Assembly (NCBI GenBank): GCA_947499125.1
Contig: CANMMP010000001.1
Coordinates: 620,001-684,000, forward strand
Reading direction: 5' to 3'
Origin: an uncultured Pontibacter sp.
GTDB lineage: Bacteria > Bacteroidota > Bacteroidia > Cytophagales > Hymenobacteraceae
Length of the DNA: 64,000 bases
Below are positions 55,054 to 62,760 of this stretch, one piece after another (the first letter of the stretch is position 1; each line of letters starts with the position of its first letter). Both the position numbers and the translations under genes were made by a program. The notes below the pieces were generated by a model, which worked only from the letters and a program-made list of their open reading frames with translations, made no database searches and was not told the DNA's origin.

Positions 55054-55107
55054 ATCCTGACAAATCTCTTTCAACTAACCAATCCTTTTAATCACTGGTT
55101 CAGACAA
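55054..55107 (-). repeat. TTGTCTGAATCAGGATT repeat, copy 4 (minus)
   Basis: On the minus strand TTGTCTGAACCAGTGATTAA is followed by AAGGATTGGTTAG and ends in GATTTGTCAGGAT. It lies in the gap between ffh and the next glycosyltransferase. Confidence 0.8.
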
Positions 55108-55139
55108 TCCGTAAAGCCATATTTAGTTTATATATTTCT

Positions 55140-55147
55140 TATATTTG
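55140..55147 (+). promoter_or_regulatory. Candidate -7 element before the GT4-like gene
   Basis: TATATTTG matches TAnnTTTG and lies 29 bases before the ATG. I see no clear -33 box. Confidence 0.4.
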
Positions 55148-55176
55148 AACGAACAGCTAAGCAACTTGTAGCTTTG

Positions 55177-56496
55177 ATGAACAACGACACAACAAACTTA
55201 CTATACATCTCTTATTACTGGCCTCCTTCGGGTGGGCCGGGGGTGCAGCGTGGCTTAAAATTCTGTAAATACCTGCCCCAGTATGGCGTGCAGCCGGGTA
55301 TACTTACCGTAGACGAAAACCAGGCATCTTACGCACTGAAAGACCCTACCTTTGAGAGAGAAATACCGGAAGGCCTCGAAGTTTACCGAACCGATACCTC
55401 GGAGCCTTTTGAGTACTATAAAAAGCTTTCCGGTAAAAAAGAGATACCCTACAGCGGCTTTGCCAACCAGAAAACCAAAGACACTTTATTAGATAAGGTG
55501 TTCAAGTTTGTGCGCGGCAATTTATTTATACCTGATGCCCGGGTTGGCTGGAACAAGCATGCCCTCAAAAAAGCAGAAGAACTTATAGCTGCCGGCAAGT
55601 ATAATGCTATACTTACAACCAGTCCGCCCCACTCTACGCAGCTGATCGGGCTTAAGTTAAAGCAGAAGTATAAACTGCCCTGGGTAGCTGATCTGCGTGA
55701 TCCCTGGACGAACATCCATTATTACGACCAATTGCTGCACACGCCCATTGCCAAACGCTTAGATGAAAAGTATGAACGCCAGGTGTTGGAGCAGGCCGAT
55801 GCTATTATAGTTACCAGCGAAGATACCAAACGCCTTTTCCTTAATAAGCCGGCCAACATACATGCTGATAAGATACATGTAATACCGAACGGTTACGACG
55901 AAGACGACTTTATTTTCGAGAGCAAGCCACCGGAAGACATATTCCTGATAACCTATACCGGCACCATTACAGAGCAGTATAACATTGATGTTTTCCTGAA
56001 GGTAATAGCCAACATGCAATCCACGCACAGCGAGATAAACTATAAGCTTCGGTTTGTAGGCAAGGTATCGGAGGGTGTAAAGCAGCGCATTTCGAAAGCC
56101 GGACTGGAAGGGATTACTGAATACATTAGCTACGTACCGCACCAGGAAGCTATAAAATACATGATGGAAAGTACGGTGCTGTTGCTTTCCATAGCAGAAG
56201 TAGACAGTGTGTACGCCAATGTTCCGGGTAAGCTGTTTGAGTACCTGGCTTCCAACAAACCTATAGTTGCACTTGGCCCGGTACACTCCGCCATGGACCA
56301 GATCATAGACGAATGCGGCGCAGGACGACTGTTCCATTACACCGCTTACGACCTGATGCTGGACCACATGACACAAATGAGCAAAGCCTGGAAGATCAAT
56401 CCGAATTTAGACCTGCCTTACATCAACCACGCCCGCTTCTCGAGAGGTGCTTTAACAAAAGAACTGGCGAAAGTGGTGAAGAAAGTGATGAAGTAG
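55177..56496 (+). CDS. Glycosyltransferase, GT4/GT1-like
   Basis: A 439-residue GT-B type enzyme. An N-terminal half begins LLYISYYWPPSGGPGVQRGLKF and continues with ILTTSPPHSTQLIGLKL and WVADLRDPW. The C-terminal half has HVIPNGYDEDDF, LITYTGTITEQYNIDV and the nucleotide-binding E-x7-E-like region (LLLSIAEVDSVYANVPGKLFEYLASNKPIVA). It probably builds cell-surface polysaccharide or glycolipid. ATG at 55177 is preferred over the TTG one codon upstream. No other polysaccharide gene is next to it. Confidence 0.88.
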   Translation: MNNDTTNLLYISYYWPPSGGPGVQRGLKFCKYLPQYGVQPGILTVDENQASYALKDPTFEREIPEGLEVYRTDTSEPFEYYKKLSGKKEIPYSGFANQKTKDTLLDKVFKFVRGNLFIPDARVGWNKHALKKAEELIAAGKYNAILTTSPPHSTQLIGLKLKQKYKLPWVADLRDPWTNIHYYDQLLHTPIAKRLDEKYERQVLEQADAIIVTSEDTKRLFLNKPANIHADKIHVIPNGYDEDDFIFESKPPEDIFLITYTGTITEQYNIDVFLKVIANMQSTHSEINYKLRFVGKVSEGVKQRISKAGLEGITEYISYVPHQEAIKYMMESTVLLLSIAEVDSVYANVPGKLFEYLASNKPIVALGPVHSAMDQIIDECGAGRLFHYTAYDLMLDHMTQMSKAWKINPNLDLPYINHARFSRGALTKELAKVVKKVMK

Positions 56497-56541
56497 GTTT
56501 TTGTATTAGGCCGGGGCTATGGTTTTATAGTTGGTTTTTAA

Positions 56542-56785
56542 CCCACCCCTACCCCTCCCGAGAGGGGAATTTCTGTATTTGCTATAGTTGGCTTTAAAGT
56601 TCTATAGTTGGCGTAATCCAACCACCCCTATCCCTCCTTATCCAAGGAGGGGAGTTTTTACCTAGTTTTTTCGAACAGCATAATTTATAGTTTCAGTAAA
56701 TAGCTTTAACTATAGAGCCTAAACCTCTTAAAAAGGTACAGCAGGCTCCCCTCCTTGGATAAGGAGGGGCAGGGGTGGTTGGACT
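56542..56785. repeat. C-rich/G-rich inverted repeats between convergent genes
   Basis: Three units. The first (CCCCTCCCGAGAGGGG) is at about 56552-56568. The two others, 56615-56653 and 56747-56785, are inverted copies of each other over about 39 bases with about three mismatches. Each contains the palindrome-like CCTCCTTATCCAAGGAGG core. They could form a large hairpin in transcripts from either strand, and lie between the GT4 gene and arsC. Confidence 0.85.
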
Positions 56786-56800
56786 TCAGTAACTATGAAA

Positions 56801-57142
56801 CTATAGCAAGCTCAATACATTCTCCGGTGGGCGACCTATAACAGCTTTATCACCTTTCACTACAATTGGTCTTTCGATCAGCACCGGGTTTTCTACCATC
56901 GCCTGAATCCATTCATCATCAGACAAACTTTTCCCGGCAAACTGTTCTTTATAAACGGCCTCTCCTTTACGGATCAGTTGTTCAGGTTTCATACCTAATT
57001 TCTGCAGCACATCTTTCAGTTCGGCAGCTGTAGGAGTTTCTTTCAGGTACTCTATTACTTCTATTTCCTGGTTATTATTCTGCAACAGCTCTAAGGTCTG
57101 GCGGCTTTTGCTGCAGCGGTTATTATGGTAAATCCTGATCAT
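56801..57142 (-). CDS. arsC: ArsC/Spx family arsenate reductase-like protein
   Basis: The 113 residues show the ArsC thioredoxin-like fold: IYHNNRCSKSRQTLELL with the nucleophilic Cys, RKGEAVYKE and VLIERPIVVKGDKAVIGRP, the conserved tail with its Arg residues. Glutaredoxin-linked arsenate reduction is the known activity. No arsR, arsB or acr3 gene is adjacent, so a general or Spx/YfgD-type role is equally possible. ATG at 57142. Confidence 0.85.
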   Translation of the reverse strand: MIRIYHNNRCSKSRQTLELLQNNNQEIEVIEYLKETPTAAELKDVLQKLGMKPEQLIRKGEAVYKEQFAGKSLSDDEWIQAMVENPVLIERPIVVKGDKAVIGRPPENVLSLL

Positions 57143-57244
57143 AGCGTATGTTTTAATTCTGTAAAAGTATAAATTTATCTTATCTTACGTACAGCATTAC
57201 CATTATACACAACCTCACTTACGATAGTTAAAACGTATTAAAAT

Positions 57245-58060
57245 ATGATAGAACCCGGCTCCGATATTACAGTTAACTCCTGGATAGAATTGCAGGCCGC
57301 CTTGTTTGACCATAGCTGGGACCCGCATATCGAACGTTTCAGGTCTAGCTATGTTTACCGCGGGAGCTGGAGCAAAACCTACGACCTTAGCACAAGTATA
57401 ACCCGCCTCGGCCCACAATACGAAAAGCTGGAGCCGCACATTCTACGCAATTTCCGGAAGTATGCTTATGGGAAAGCGCCCCAGAACGACACGATCTGGA
57501 ACTGGCTGGCAATGGCACAGCATCATGGCCTGCCCAGCCGCCTCCTCGACTGGACCTACTCCCCTTATGTGGCCCTGCATTTTGCTACCGACCAGTTAGA
57601 TAAATACGACGAAGATGGGGCAGTCTGGTGCATCGATTATGTTAAATCGAAGCAATATTTACCGCATGCCCTTCGTGCCGCTGTTGATAATGAGGGTGCC
57701 AGTGTGTTTACTCCAGAAATATTATCGCCTGTATGTCCTTCGTTCAATGCGCTGGGAAGTTTCCAGAGCGATGATTATGTTCTGTTCCTGGAGCCACCTT
57801 CGCTGGATGCCCGCATTGTGCAGCAATATGCTTTGTTCTCGATGATGTCGGATGTAAAATCGGAATTGAGTTTATGGTTGCAGCAACACCCTGAACTATA
57901 CTTTAGAGTTATCATACCGGCCAAGCTGAAATGGGAGATCCGTGATAAACTTGACCAGGCCAACATTACCGAACGGGTACTTTTCCCGGGGCTGGCCGGC
58001 CTTAGCCAATGGCTGAAACGACATTACACTCACAACTTGCCAGAAAAAGATTTTAACTAA
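57245..58060 (+). CDS. FRG domain protein
   Basis: A 271-residue protein whose first 130 residues carry the FRG domain pattern: YVYRGSWSKTYDLSTSITRL (the YRG variant of the Phe-Arg-Gly motif), LAMAQHHGLPSRLLDWTYSP and YVALHFATDQ. The C-terminal half has SFNALGSFQSDDYVLFLEPP. The FRG domain occurs alone or in larger proteins, and its function is not established. There is no signal peptide, so it is likely cytoplasmic. ATG at 57245, in a position with no neighbour that would explain it. Confidence 0.88.
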   Translation: MIEPGSDITVNSWIELQAALFDHSWDPHIERFRSSYVYRGSWSKTYDLSTSITRLGPQYEKLEPHILRNFRKYAYGKAPQNDTIWNWLAMAQHHGLPSRLLDWTYSPYVALHFATDQLDKYDEDGAVWCIDYVKSKQYLPHALRAAVDNEGASVFTPEILSPVCPSFNALGSFQSDDYVLFLEPPSLDARIVQQYALFSMMSDVKSELSLWLQQHPELYFRVIIPAKLKWEIRDKLDQANITERVLFPGLAGLSQWLKRHYTHNLPEKDFN

Positions 58061-58137
58061 ATTTATACTTCGGGTTGTAGGCAGGTAATCATAAAAATGT
58101 TTAATTTATGAGATAATTATACCCTTACATTTTTTTT

Positions 58138-59193
58138 ATGCTTACCCGCCTTCTTTTAGCCTCCACTTTACCCAAAATCTGTTATACAGCTCTACTTTGT
58201 TCAACCACTTTGCTGGCTACCAGCTGCATGCAGGAGCGTGAAGCCCAGCAAGCTATACAAGCCAGTGAACCAACTCCTGAGCAAAGTATAATTTTGGAAG
58301 ATACTATAACACAAACTTCTACAGACAGCACCGAAACTATAGCGCCAACTATAAGCGAAGCTACATCAAAGGATACCTCCTGGGTATATCCGGGTCCGGA
58401 ACCACTGCCTGGCGCCTTGTTACCACAAAAGCGTATACTCGCCTTCTACGGTAATCCTTTGTCTAAACGAATGGGAATTTTAGGTGAGCTGCCACCCGAC
58501 GAAATGCTGAAGAAACTGGACGAGGAAGTAGCTAACTGGCAGGCAGCAGACCCAACTACCACTGTACAACCAGCCCTGCATGTAATAGTAGTAACTGCCC
58601 AGGGCCACCCAAGCGCCGGAGGCAAGTACAGGCTGCGTATGCGCCACAAAATGATCGACGATGTACTGGAAATAGCACAAAAACGCAACGCCATCGTTTT
58701 CCTGGATGTGCAGGTAGGGCACAGCACCTTACAGGAGGAATTGCCTGAACTGGAAGATTACCTGAAATTACCAAATGTGCACTTAGGTATAGATGCCGAA
58801 TTTGCGATGAAGGACGGAAGTATACCGGGACGCAAGATAGGTTCTTTTAATGCGGAGGACATTAACTATGCGACCGGCTATCTTGCTGAAATGGTAACAA
58901 AATACGAGGTTCCGCCTAAAATGCTGATCGTACACCGCTTTACACAAGGCATGATCAAGAACAGCCAGGATATAAAACTGGACCCACGCTACCAGGTGGT
59001 AATGCACATGGATGGCTGGGGTGGCCCGGCTCTCAAAAAAGATACTTACCGGCGCTATATTAAAAACGAGCCGGTGCAGTTTACAGGCTTTAAGCTGTTC
59101 TATAAGAACGACACCAAAAACGGGCACCGCCTGATGACTCCCGAAGAGATATTGGCGCTAAAGCCGACTCCAATGTATATTCAATACCAGTAA
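58138..59193 (+). CDS. Lipoprotein with predicted TIM-barrel-like domain, unknown
   Basis: A 351-residue lipoprotein: a long N-terminal signal ends in LLATSC (Cys30), followed by a Thr/Ser/Glu-rich linker (31-85) and a globular domain (about 90-351). Ordered strands such as RILAFYGNPLSKRMGILGEL, ALHVIVVTAQGHPSAGG, AIVFLDVQVGHS, VHLGIDAEFAM, MLIVHRFT and VVMHMDGWGG look like a beta/alpha barrel. Asp and Glu residues end several strands, as in a hydrolase. I do not recognise a named family. It is monocistronic with its own terminator. Confidence 0.75.
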   Translation: MLTRLLLASTLPKICYTALLCSTTLLATSCMQEREAQQAIQASEPTPEQSIILEDTITQTSTDSTETIAPTISEATSKDTSWVYPGPEPLPGALLPQKRILAFYGNPLSKRMGILGELPPDEMLKKLDEEVANWQAADPTTTVQPALHVIVVTAQGHPSAGGKYRLRMRHKMIDDVLEIAQKRNAIVFLDVQVGHSTLQEELPELEDYLKLPNVHLGIDAEFAMKDGSIPGRKIGSFNAEDINYATGYLAEMVTKYEVPPKMLIVHRFTQGMIKNSQDIKLDPRYQVVMHMDGWGGPALKKDTYRRYIKNEPVQFTGFKLFYKNDTKNGHRLMTPEEILALKPTPMYIQYQ

Positions 59194-59215
59194 GCGCTTT
59201 ATACTTTGCCAAAAA

Positions 59216-59262
59216 TAAAAGCTGGTCCCAGCCTGTTATTCAGGTTGGGGACGGCTTTTATC
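59216..59262 (+). terminator. Rho-independent terminator
   Basis: AAAAGCTGGTCCCAGCCTG pairs with CAGGTTGGGGACGGCTTTT (a few wobbles and one bulge) and is followed by ATCTTTAT. It is 22 bases after the stop of the orphan lipoprotein. Confidence 0.82.
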
Positions 59263-59561
59263 TTTATACTTCAAATGCTTTATCTCAAGCTATCCGAAAT
59301 ATAGTAAAATCTATATATTTTAACCCTGAAGCCCCTTTCTCATACTATAGTATAATTTTACTGCGTTTTACTAAAAAGCTTTTTTTTATAGATTATATTC
59401 CCGAACTTAATATCATAAAGGCCGCTCACCTTAACTCTTTAAAAATATATTGTACACTTAGGGAGCAAAAAGGCCCGGAATTTGCGTTAGGATAATAGAG
59501 GAATAAGATAAAAGTGCAGCCCTGTACTTTTTATGCAACAACTTTTAGCGAGAGGGGAAAT
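59263..59561. other. AT-rich leader region
   Basis: No gene. It holds the untranslated leader of the transglutaminase-like gene and the run TTTTTTTTATAG. The promoter is probably near 59440-59500; I could not fix it. Confidence 0.4.
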
Positions 59562-60455
59562 ATGGCGCAGTTACTACTACCTAAATCGGCACTCAAGTTT
59601 GCCTTACGGTTCATCCAGATCATTATTGTATTTCCGATGGCCGTGTTATTAAGCTTTTATGTACCGCCTTACAAGTCTATGGACTACGAGCTGCACTTTT
59701 TGCTGTGGCTTATGATATCAGCAGCTCTATCGGTTATAGTTACCCGCATCAGCCCCAAGCTTACAGTATTCTCATTCTTCACTATTATGGGAGTGTTCTT
59801 TTATAACAGCACTTTCCCTGGTCATACTTTCGGAGATATTTATTCAGATTATAATGCGGCGTTGGTTAACATGACCAGCAATCCGCATAAGGTATCTTAC
59901 TTTAAGCCGGTAAAAGGTACCTATTTTCAGGAAGAACGTGTGAAGAATGCAATGCAGCCAACACACCCGAAACTGCGCAACTTTGCCGTGGAGAGCTCTA
60001 CCCGCTATTTCCATGATGAATATTACCGCAAGTATGGCAAACTGGTTCGTTACTTCTCGGTGTTTAAATATGTGCGCAGCAACTGGAAATATGTAAACGA
60101 CCCGGTAAACATGGACTACTACTCTCCTCCTATAGAAAGTATGGAACTGCTTGCCGGCGACTGCGACGATTATGCTATCCTGATGGCTTCGTCTATAATG
60201 GCTGTTGGCGGCGAGGCGCGTGTCGTTATCTCTCCAACACACATGTATACCGAAGTTAAAGTAGGCAAAACTGAGAACCTGGATGAAGTGAGCCATGTGG
60301 TTCGCGCCCTCTTCCCGGATGAAGTAAGCGGCGGTAAGATCCATTTCCATGAAACGAATGGCGAACTATGGATCAACTTCGACTATACAGCCCACCACCC
60401 GGGCGGTTATTTCCTGGAGCCTGAACTATACAGTGTTATCGCGTTTAATAAATAA
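59562..60455 (+). CDS. Membrane protein with transglutaminase-like domain
   Basis: A 297-residue protein with two to three N-terminal membrane helices (LRFIQIIIVFPMAVLLSFYV; LLWLMISAALSVIVTRI; VFSFFTIMGVFFY) and a C-terminal transglutaminase-like domain. The catalytic Cys is in LLAGDCDDYAILMASSI, the His probably in HMYTEVKV and the Asp in NFDYTA. It may be a peptidase or amide-forming enzyme facing the periplasm. I chose ATG at 59562, preceded by GAGAGGGG; a GTG at 59514 would add 16 residues. Confidence 0.82.
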   Translation: MAQLLLPKSALKFALRFIQIIIVFPMAVLLSFYVPPYKSMDYELHFLLWLMISAALSVIVTRISPKLTVFSFFTIMGVFFYNSTFPGHTFGDIYSDYNAALVNMTSNPHKVSYFKPVKGTYFQEERVKNAMQPTHPKLRNFAVESSTRYFHDEYYRKYGKLVRYFSVFKYVRSNWKYVNDPVNMDYYSPPIESMELLAGDCDDYAILMASSIMAVGGEARVVISPTHMYTEVKVGKTENLDEVSHVVRALFPDEVSGGKIHFHETNGELWINFDYTAHHPGGYFLEPELYSVIAFNK

Positions 60456-60502
60456 GCTTATACTATAAGCGCAGCTAAATCGGTTTTTATAACGTACAAG
60501 TG

Positions 60503-60541
60503 CAGCAGCCACCCTTGCCGGTGGCTGTTTTATTTTTTAAT
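60503..60541 (+). terminator. Rho-independent terminator
   Basis: CAGCCACC pairs with GGTGGCTG around CTTGCC and is followed by TTTTATTTTTTAA. It lies 48 bases after the transglutaminase-like gene. Confidence 0.92.
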
Positions 60542-60571
60542 TTAGCCTGATAACATAAACTGATTCTACCT

Positions 60572-61738
60572 ATGCCCAAAATTCTGATTATAGATGATGA
60601 GCGGGCCATCCGTAGTACCCTGAAGGAAATTCTGGAGTTTGAGAATTATACCGTTGACGAAGCCGAAGACGGTGAAAAGGGACTGCAGCTCCTGAGCAAA
60701 GTAAAGTACGATGTTGCACTCTGCGACATTAAAATGCCCGGCATGGACGGCCTGGAAGTGCTGGAAAAAGCCATGGAGCTAAGCCCGGATACTCCGTTCA
60801 TTATGATATCGGCACACGGCACGATAGATACCGCCGTGGATGCTACTAAAAAAGGCGCCTACGATTTCCTGCAGAAACCACCAGACCTGAACCGTTTGCT
60901 GGTAACTGTTCGCAATGCCCTGGATAAAGCCACGCTGGTAACCGAGACCAAAATCCTTAAAAAGAAAATACTGAAGACCTATGAAATGGTGGGCACTTCG
61001 GAGGCTTTGGGTCGCGTAAAGCAGGCTATTGATAAAGTAGCTCCAACCGATGCCCGCGTATTAATTACAGGTCCTAACGGATCGGGTAAGGAACTGGTAG
61101 CTAGATCTATACATGAACACAGCAACCGCGCAAACGGACCTTTAATTGAAGTTAACTGCGCCGCCATACCAAGCGAACTGATCGAAAGTGAATTGTTTGG
61201 CCACGAAAAAGGCTCGTTCACATCGGCAGTTAAGCAACGCATTGGCAAGTTTGAGCAGGCACATGGTGGCACTTTGTTCCTGGATGAGGTAGGCGATATG
61301 AGCCTATCGGCTCAGGCCAAAGTACTGCGTGCCTTGCAGGAGCATAAAATTACCCGTGTTGGCGGCGACAAAGATATTCAGGTGGATGTACGTGTGCTGG
61401 CAGCTACAAATAAGAACTTGCTAGAGGAGATAGAGGCAAAAACTTTCCGGGAAGACTTGTATCACCGTTTAGGCGTTATATTGATACATGTGCCACCGCT
61501 AAACGAACGCCGTGAAGACATTCCGGACCTGGTAAGCAAGTTCCTGAACGATATTGCCAACGATTACGGCAATAAGCCTAAAACCATAAAGCCTGACGCC
61601 ATGGAATACCTCCAGGGTCTGGATTGGCGTGGTAATGTGCGTGAACTGCGCAACGTGGTGGAGCGCCTGGTAATTATGAGCGGGAATGAGATCACGCTGG
61701 AAGACGCAAAGGCTTTTGCCCGCCCCGCAGTAGCATAA
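60572..61738 (+). CDS. NtrC-family response regulator without a C-terminal HTH
   Basis: A sigma-54 activator-type response regulator of 388 residues. The receiver domain (1-120) has phospho-acceptor Asp52 in CDIKMPG and Lys102 in LQKPP. The AAA+ domain (140-380) has Walker A GPNGSGKE (167-174), Walker B TLFLDEVGD (234-242) and WRGNVREL (352-359). The sigma-54 contact loop, usually GAFTGA, reads GSFTSA (214-219). The protein ends just after the AAA+ lid, so the Fis-type DNA-binding domain seen in NtrC (about 450-470 residues) is missing. The partner kinase is not in the window. Confidence 0.95.
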   Translation: MPKILIIDDERAIRSTLKEILEFENYTVDEAEDGEKGLQLLSKVKYDVALCDIKMPGMDGLEVLEKAMELSPDTPFIMISAHGTIDTAVDATKKGAYDFLQKPPDLNRLLVTVRNALDKATLVTETKILKKKILKTYEMVGTSEALGRVKQAIDKVAPTDARVLITGPNGSGKELVARSIHEHSNRANGPLIEVNCAAIPSELIESELFGHEKGSFTSAVKQRIGKFEQAHGGTLFLDEVGDMSLSAQAKVLRALQEHKITRVGGDKDIQVDVRVLAATNKNLLEEIEAKTFREDLYHRLGVILIHVPPLNERREDIPDLVSKFLNDIANDYGNKPKTIKPDAMEYLQGLDWRGNVRELRNVVERLVIMSGNEITLEDAKAFARPAVA

Positions 61739-61761
61739 CTATAGGTATAACTATAAACTAT

Positions 61762-61806
61762 AAACCGCCGGCCCGAAGTATAGAACTTTGGACCGGCGGT
61801 TTTCTT
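61762..61806. terminator. Bidirectional terminator
   Basis: AAACCGCCGG pairs with CCGGCGGTTT around a 21-base loop that can form a smaller inner stem. TTTCTTTAT follows on the plus strand and TATAGTTATAC-like A/T on the other. It separates the convergent NtrC-like and MtfA-like genes. Confidence 0.85.
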
Positions 61807-62726
61807 TATGCGGCTACTTTTTTTCCTAAACAGCAATTTTTATACTTTTCTCCGCTACCACAAGGGCAAGGCTCGTTGCGGCCCACCTTTTTACCATAAG
61901 GGTTCAGCAGCTCTCTGAAATTGATCCGGAACCGTTGCTTAGGGCTCTGCTGAAATACTTTTGTCAGTAATTTATAGAGTTGCGGGTGCTTTTCGGCCAG
62001 TTGTTCCGGTTTCTCGAAAAAGTATTCTGTAACTACAGCAAAAAATTCAGCTTCGCTGGTACCACCATAGTCGTCGATATCAGATTTTCCTTTCCGGATA
62101 AGGCTTATTTTACGGTACATCAGCTCCTGCCACGGCTGTATCAGTTCATCAGGTAAATAAGCTTCCGGTGTTCCGTCTATCTCTCCATCGGCCTGGTCCA
62201 GCATGTGGGCAAACTCATGTATACCTACATTTTTCCGGTCAGCCATGTCATTAAAACCACGCTCCAGCGCAGGCTTAGATAAGGTAACATAATGGTCGTT
62301 CTGGAACGGGTTTACCCGCCCCAGTATCTCCGAAACCGCTTCACTATCTTTATCCTTATACTTCTGGATACTCCCCGGAAATACAAATACTTCGCCCAGG
62401 TTTGGGTATTCCCAGTCTCTGAAGCCAAAAATAGGAATGATCGCACTCGACGCGACAAGCACTTTCGTCAGGTCATCAACTATAACATCTATACCTGTAA
62501 TGCGCTTTTCAGACAAAAAAAGCTGCACCATCTTTTCAAAGCGCTGCTTCTCCTCGTCTGATTTTAATGTATGGTAAAACCCAACCCTGTCAGTCAGTAT
62601 CTTGCGCCACTCGGCCGGGAACCCGGTCTGCATTACCTTACGCCTATGGCGCGATTTGCGGGTGGCCCACCAGTAAAAAAGCGCGCAGGCAGCAACTATA
62701 AAAAGTATAAATACGAGGTATCCCAT
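61806..62726 (-). CDS. MtfA-like zinc peptidase with SEC-C motif
   Basis: A 306-residue protein with one N-terminal membrane helix (LVFILFIVAACALFYWW) and an MtfA-like zinc-peptidase domain (about 35-270) with HEFAH at 170-174 and a third ligand in EAEFFAVVTEYFF. It ends in a SEC-C zinc-binding tail, NEPCPCGSGEKYKNCC (284-299). MtfA in enteric bacteria binds the repressor Mlc; a general protease role is likely here. The SEC-C tail usually mediates protein or ribosome contacts. ATG at 62726 overlaps nothing. Confidence 0.93.
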   Translation of the reverse strand: MGYLVFILFIVAACALFYWWATRKSRHRRKVMQTGFPAEWRKILTDRVGFYHTLKSDEEKQRFEKMVQLFLSEKRITGIDVIVDDLTKVLVASSAIIPIFGFRDWEYPNLGEVFVFPGSIQKYKDKDSEAVSEILGRVNPFQNDHYVTLSKPALERGFNDMADRKNVGIHEFAHMLDQADGEIDGTPEAYLPDELIQPWQELMYRKISLIRKGKSDIDDYGGTSEAEFFAVVTEYFFEKPEQLAEKHPQLYKLLTKVFQQSPKQRFRINFRELLNPYGKKVGRNEPCPCGSGEKYKNCCLGKKVAA

Positions 62727-62760
62727 GGCAAACTATAACGCAGGAAAGCGAGGAAGGATA

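Noticed and set aside
54914..55176. A 4.5S (SRP) RNA gene next to ffh
   Set aside because: I searched both strands of the gap for the GGAA-type tetraloop and the paired domain IV bulges and found no convincing match; the gap contains a dispersed repeat instead.
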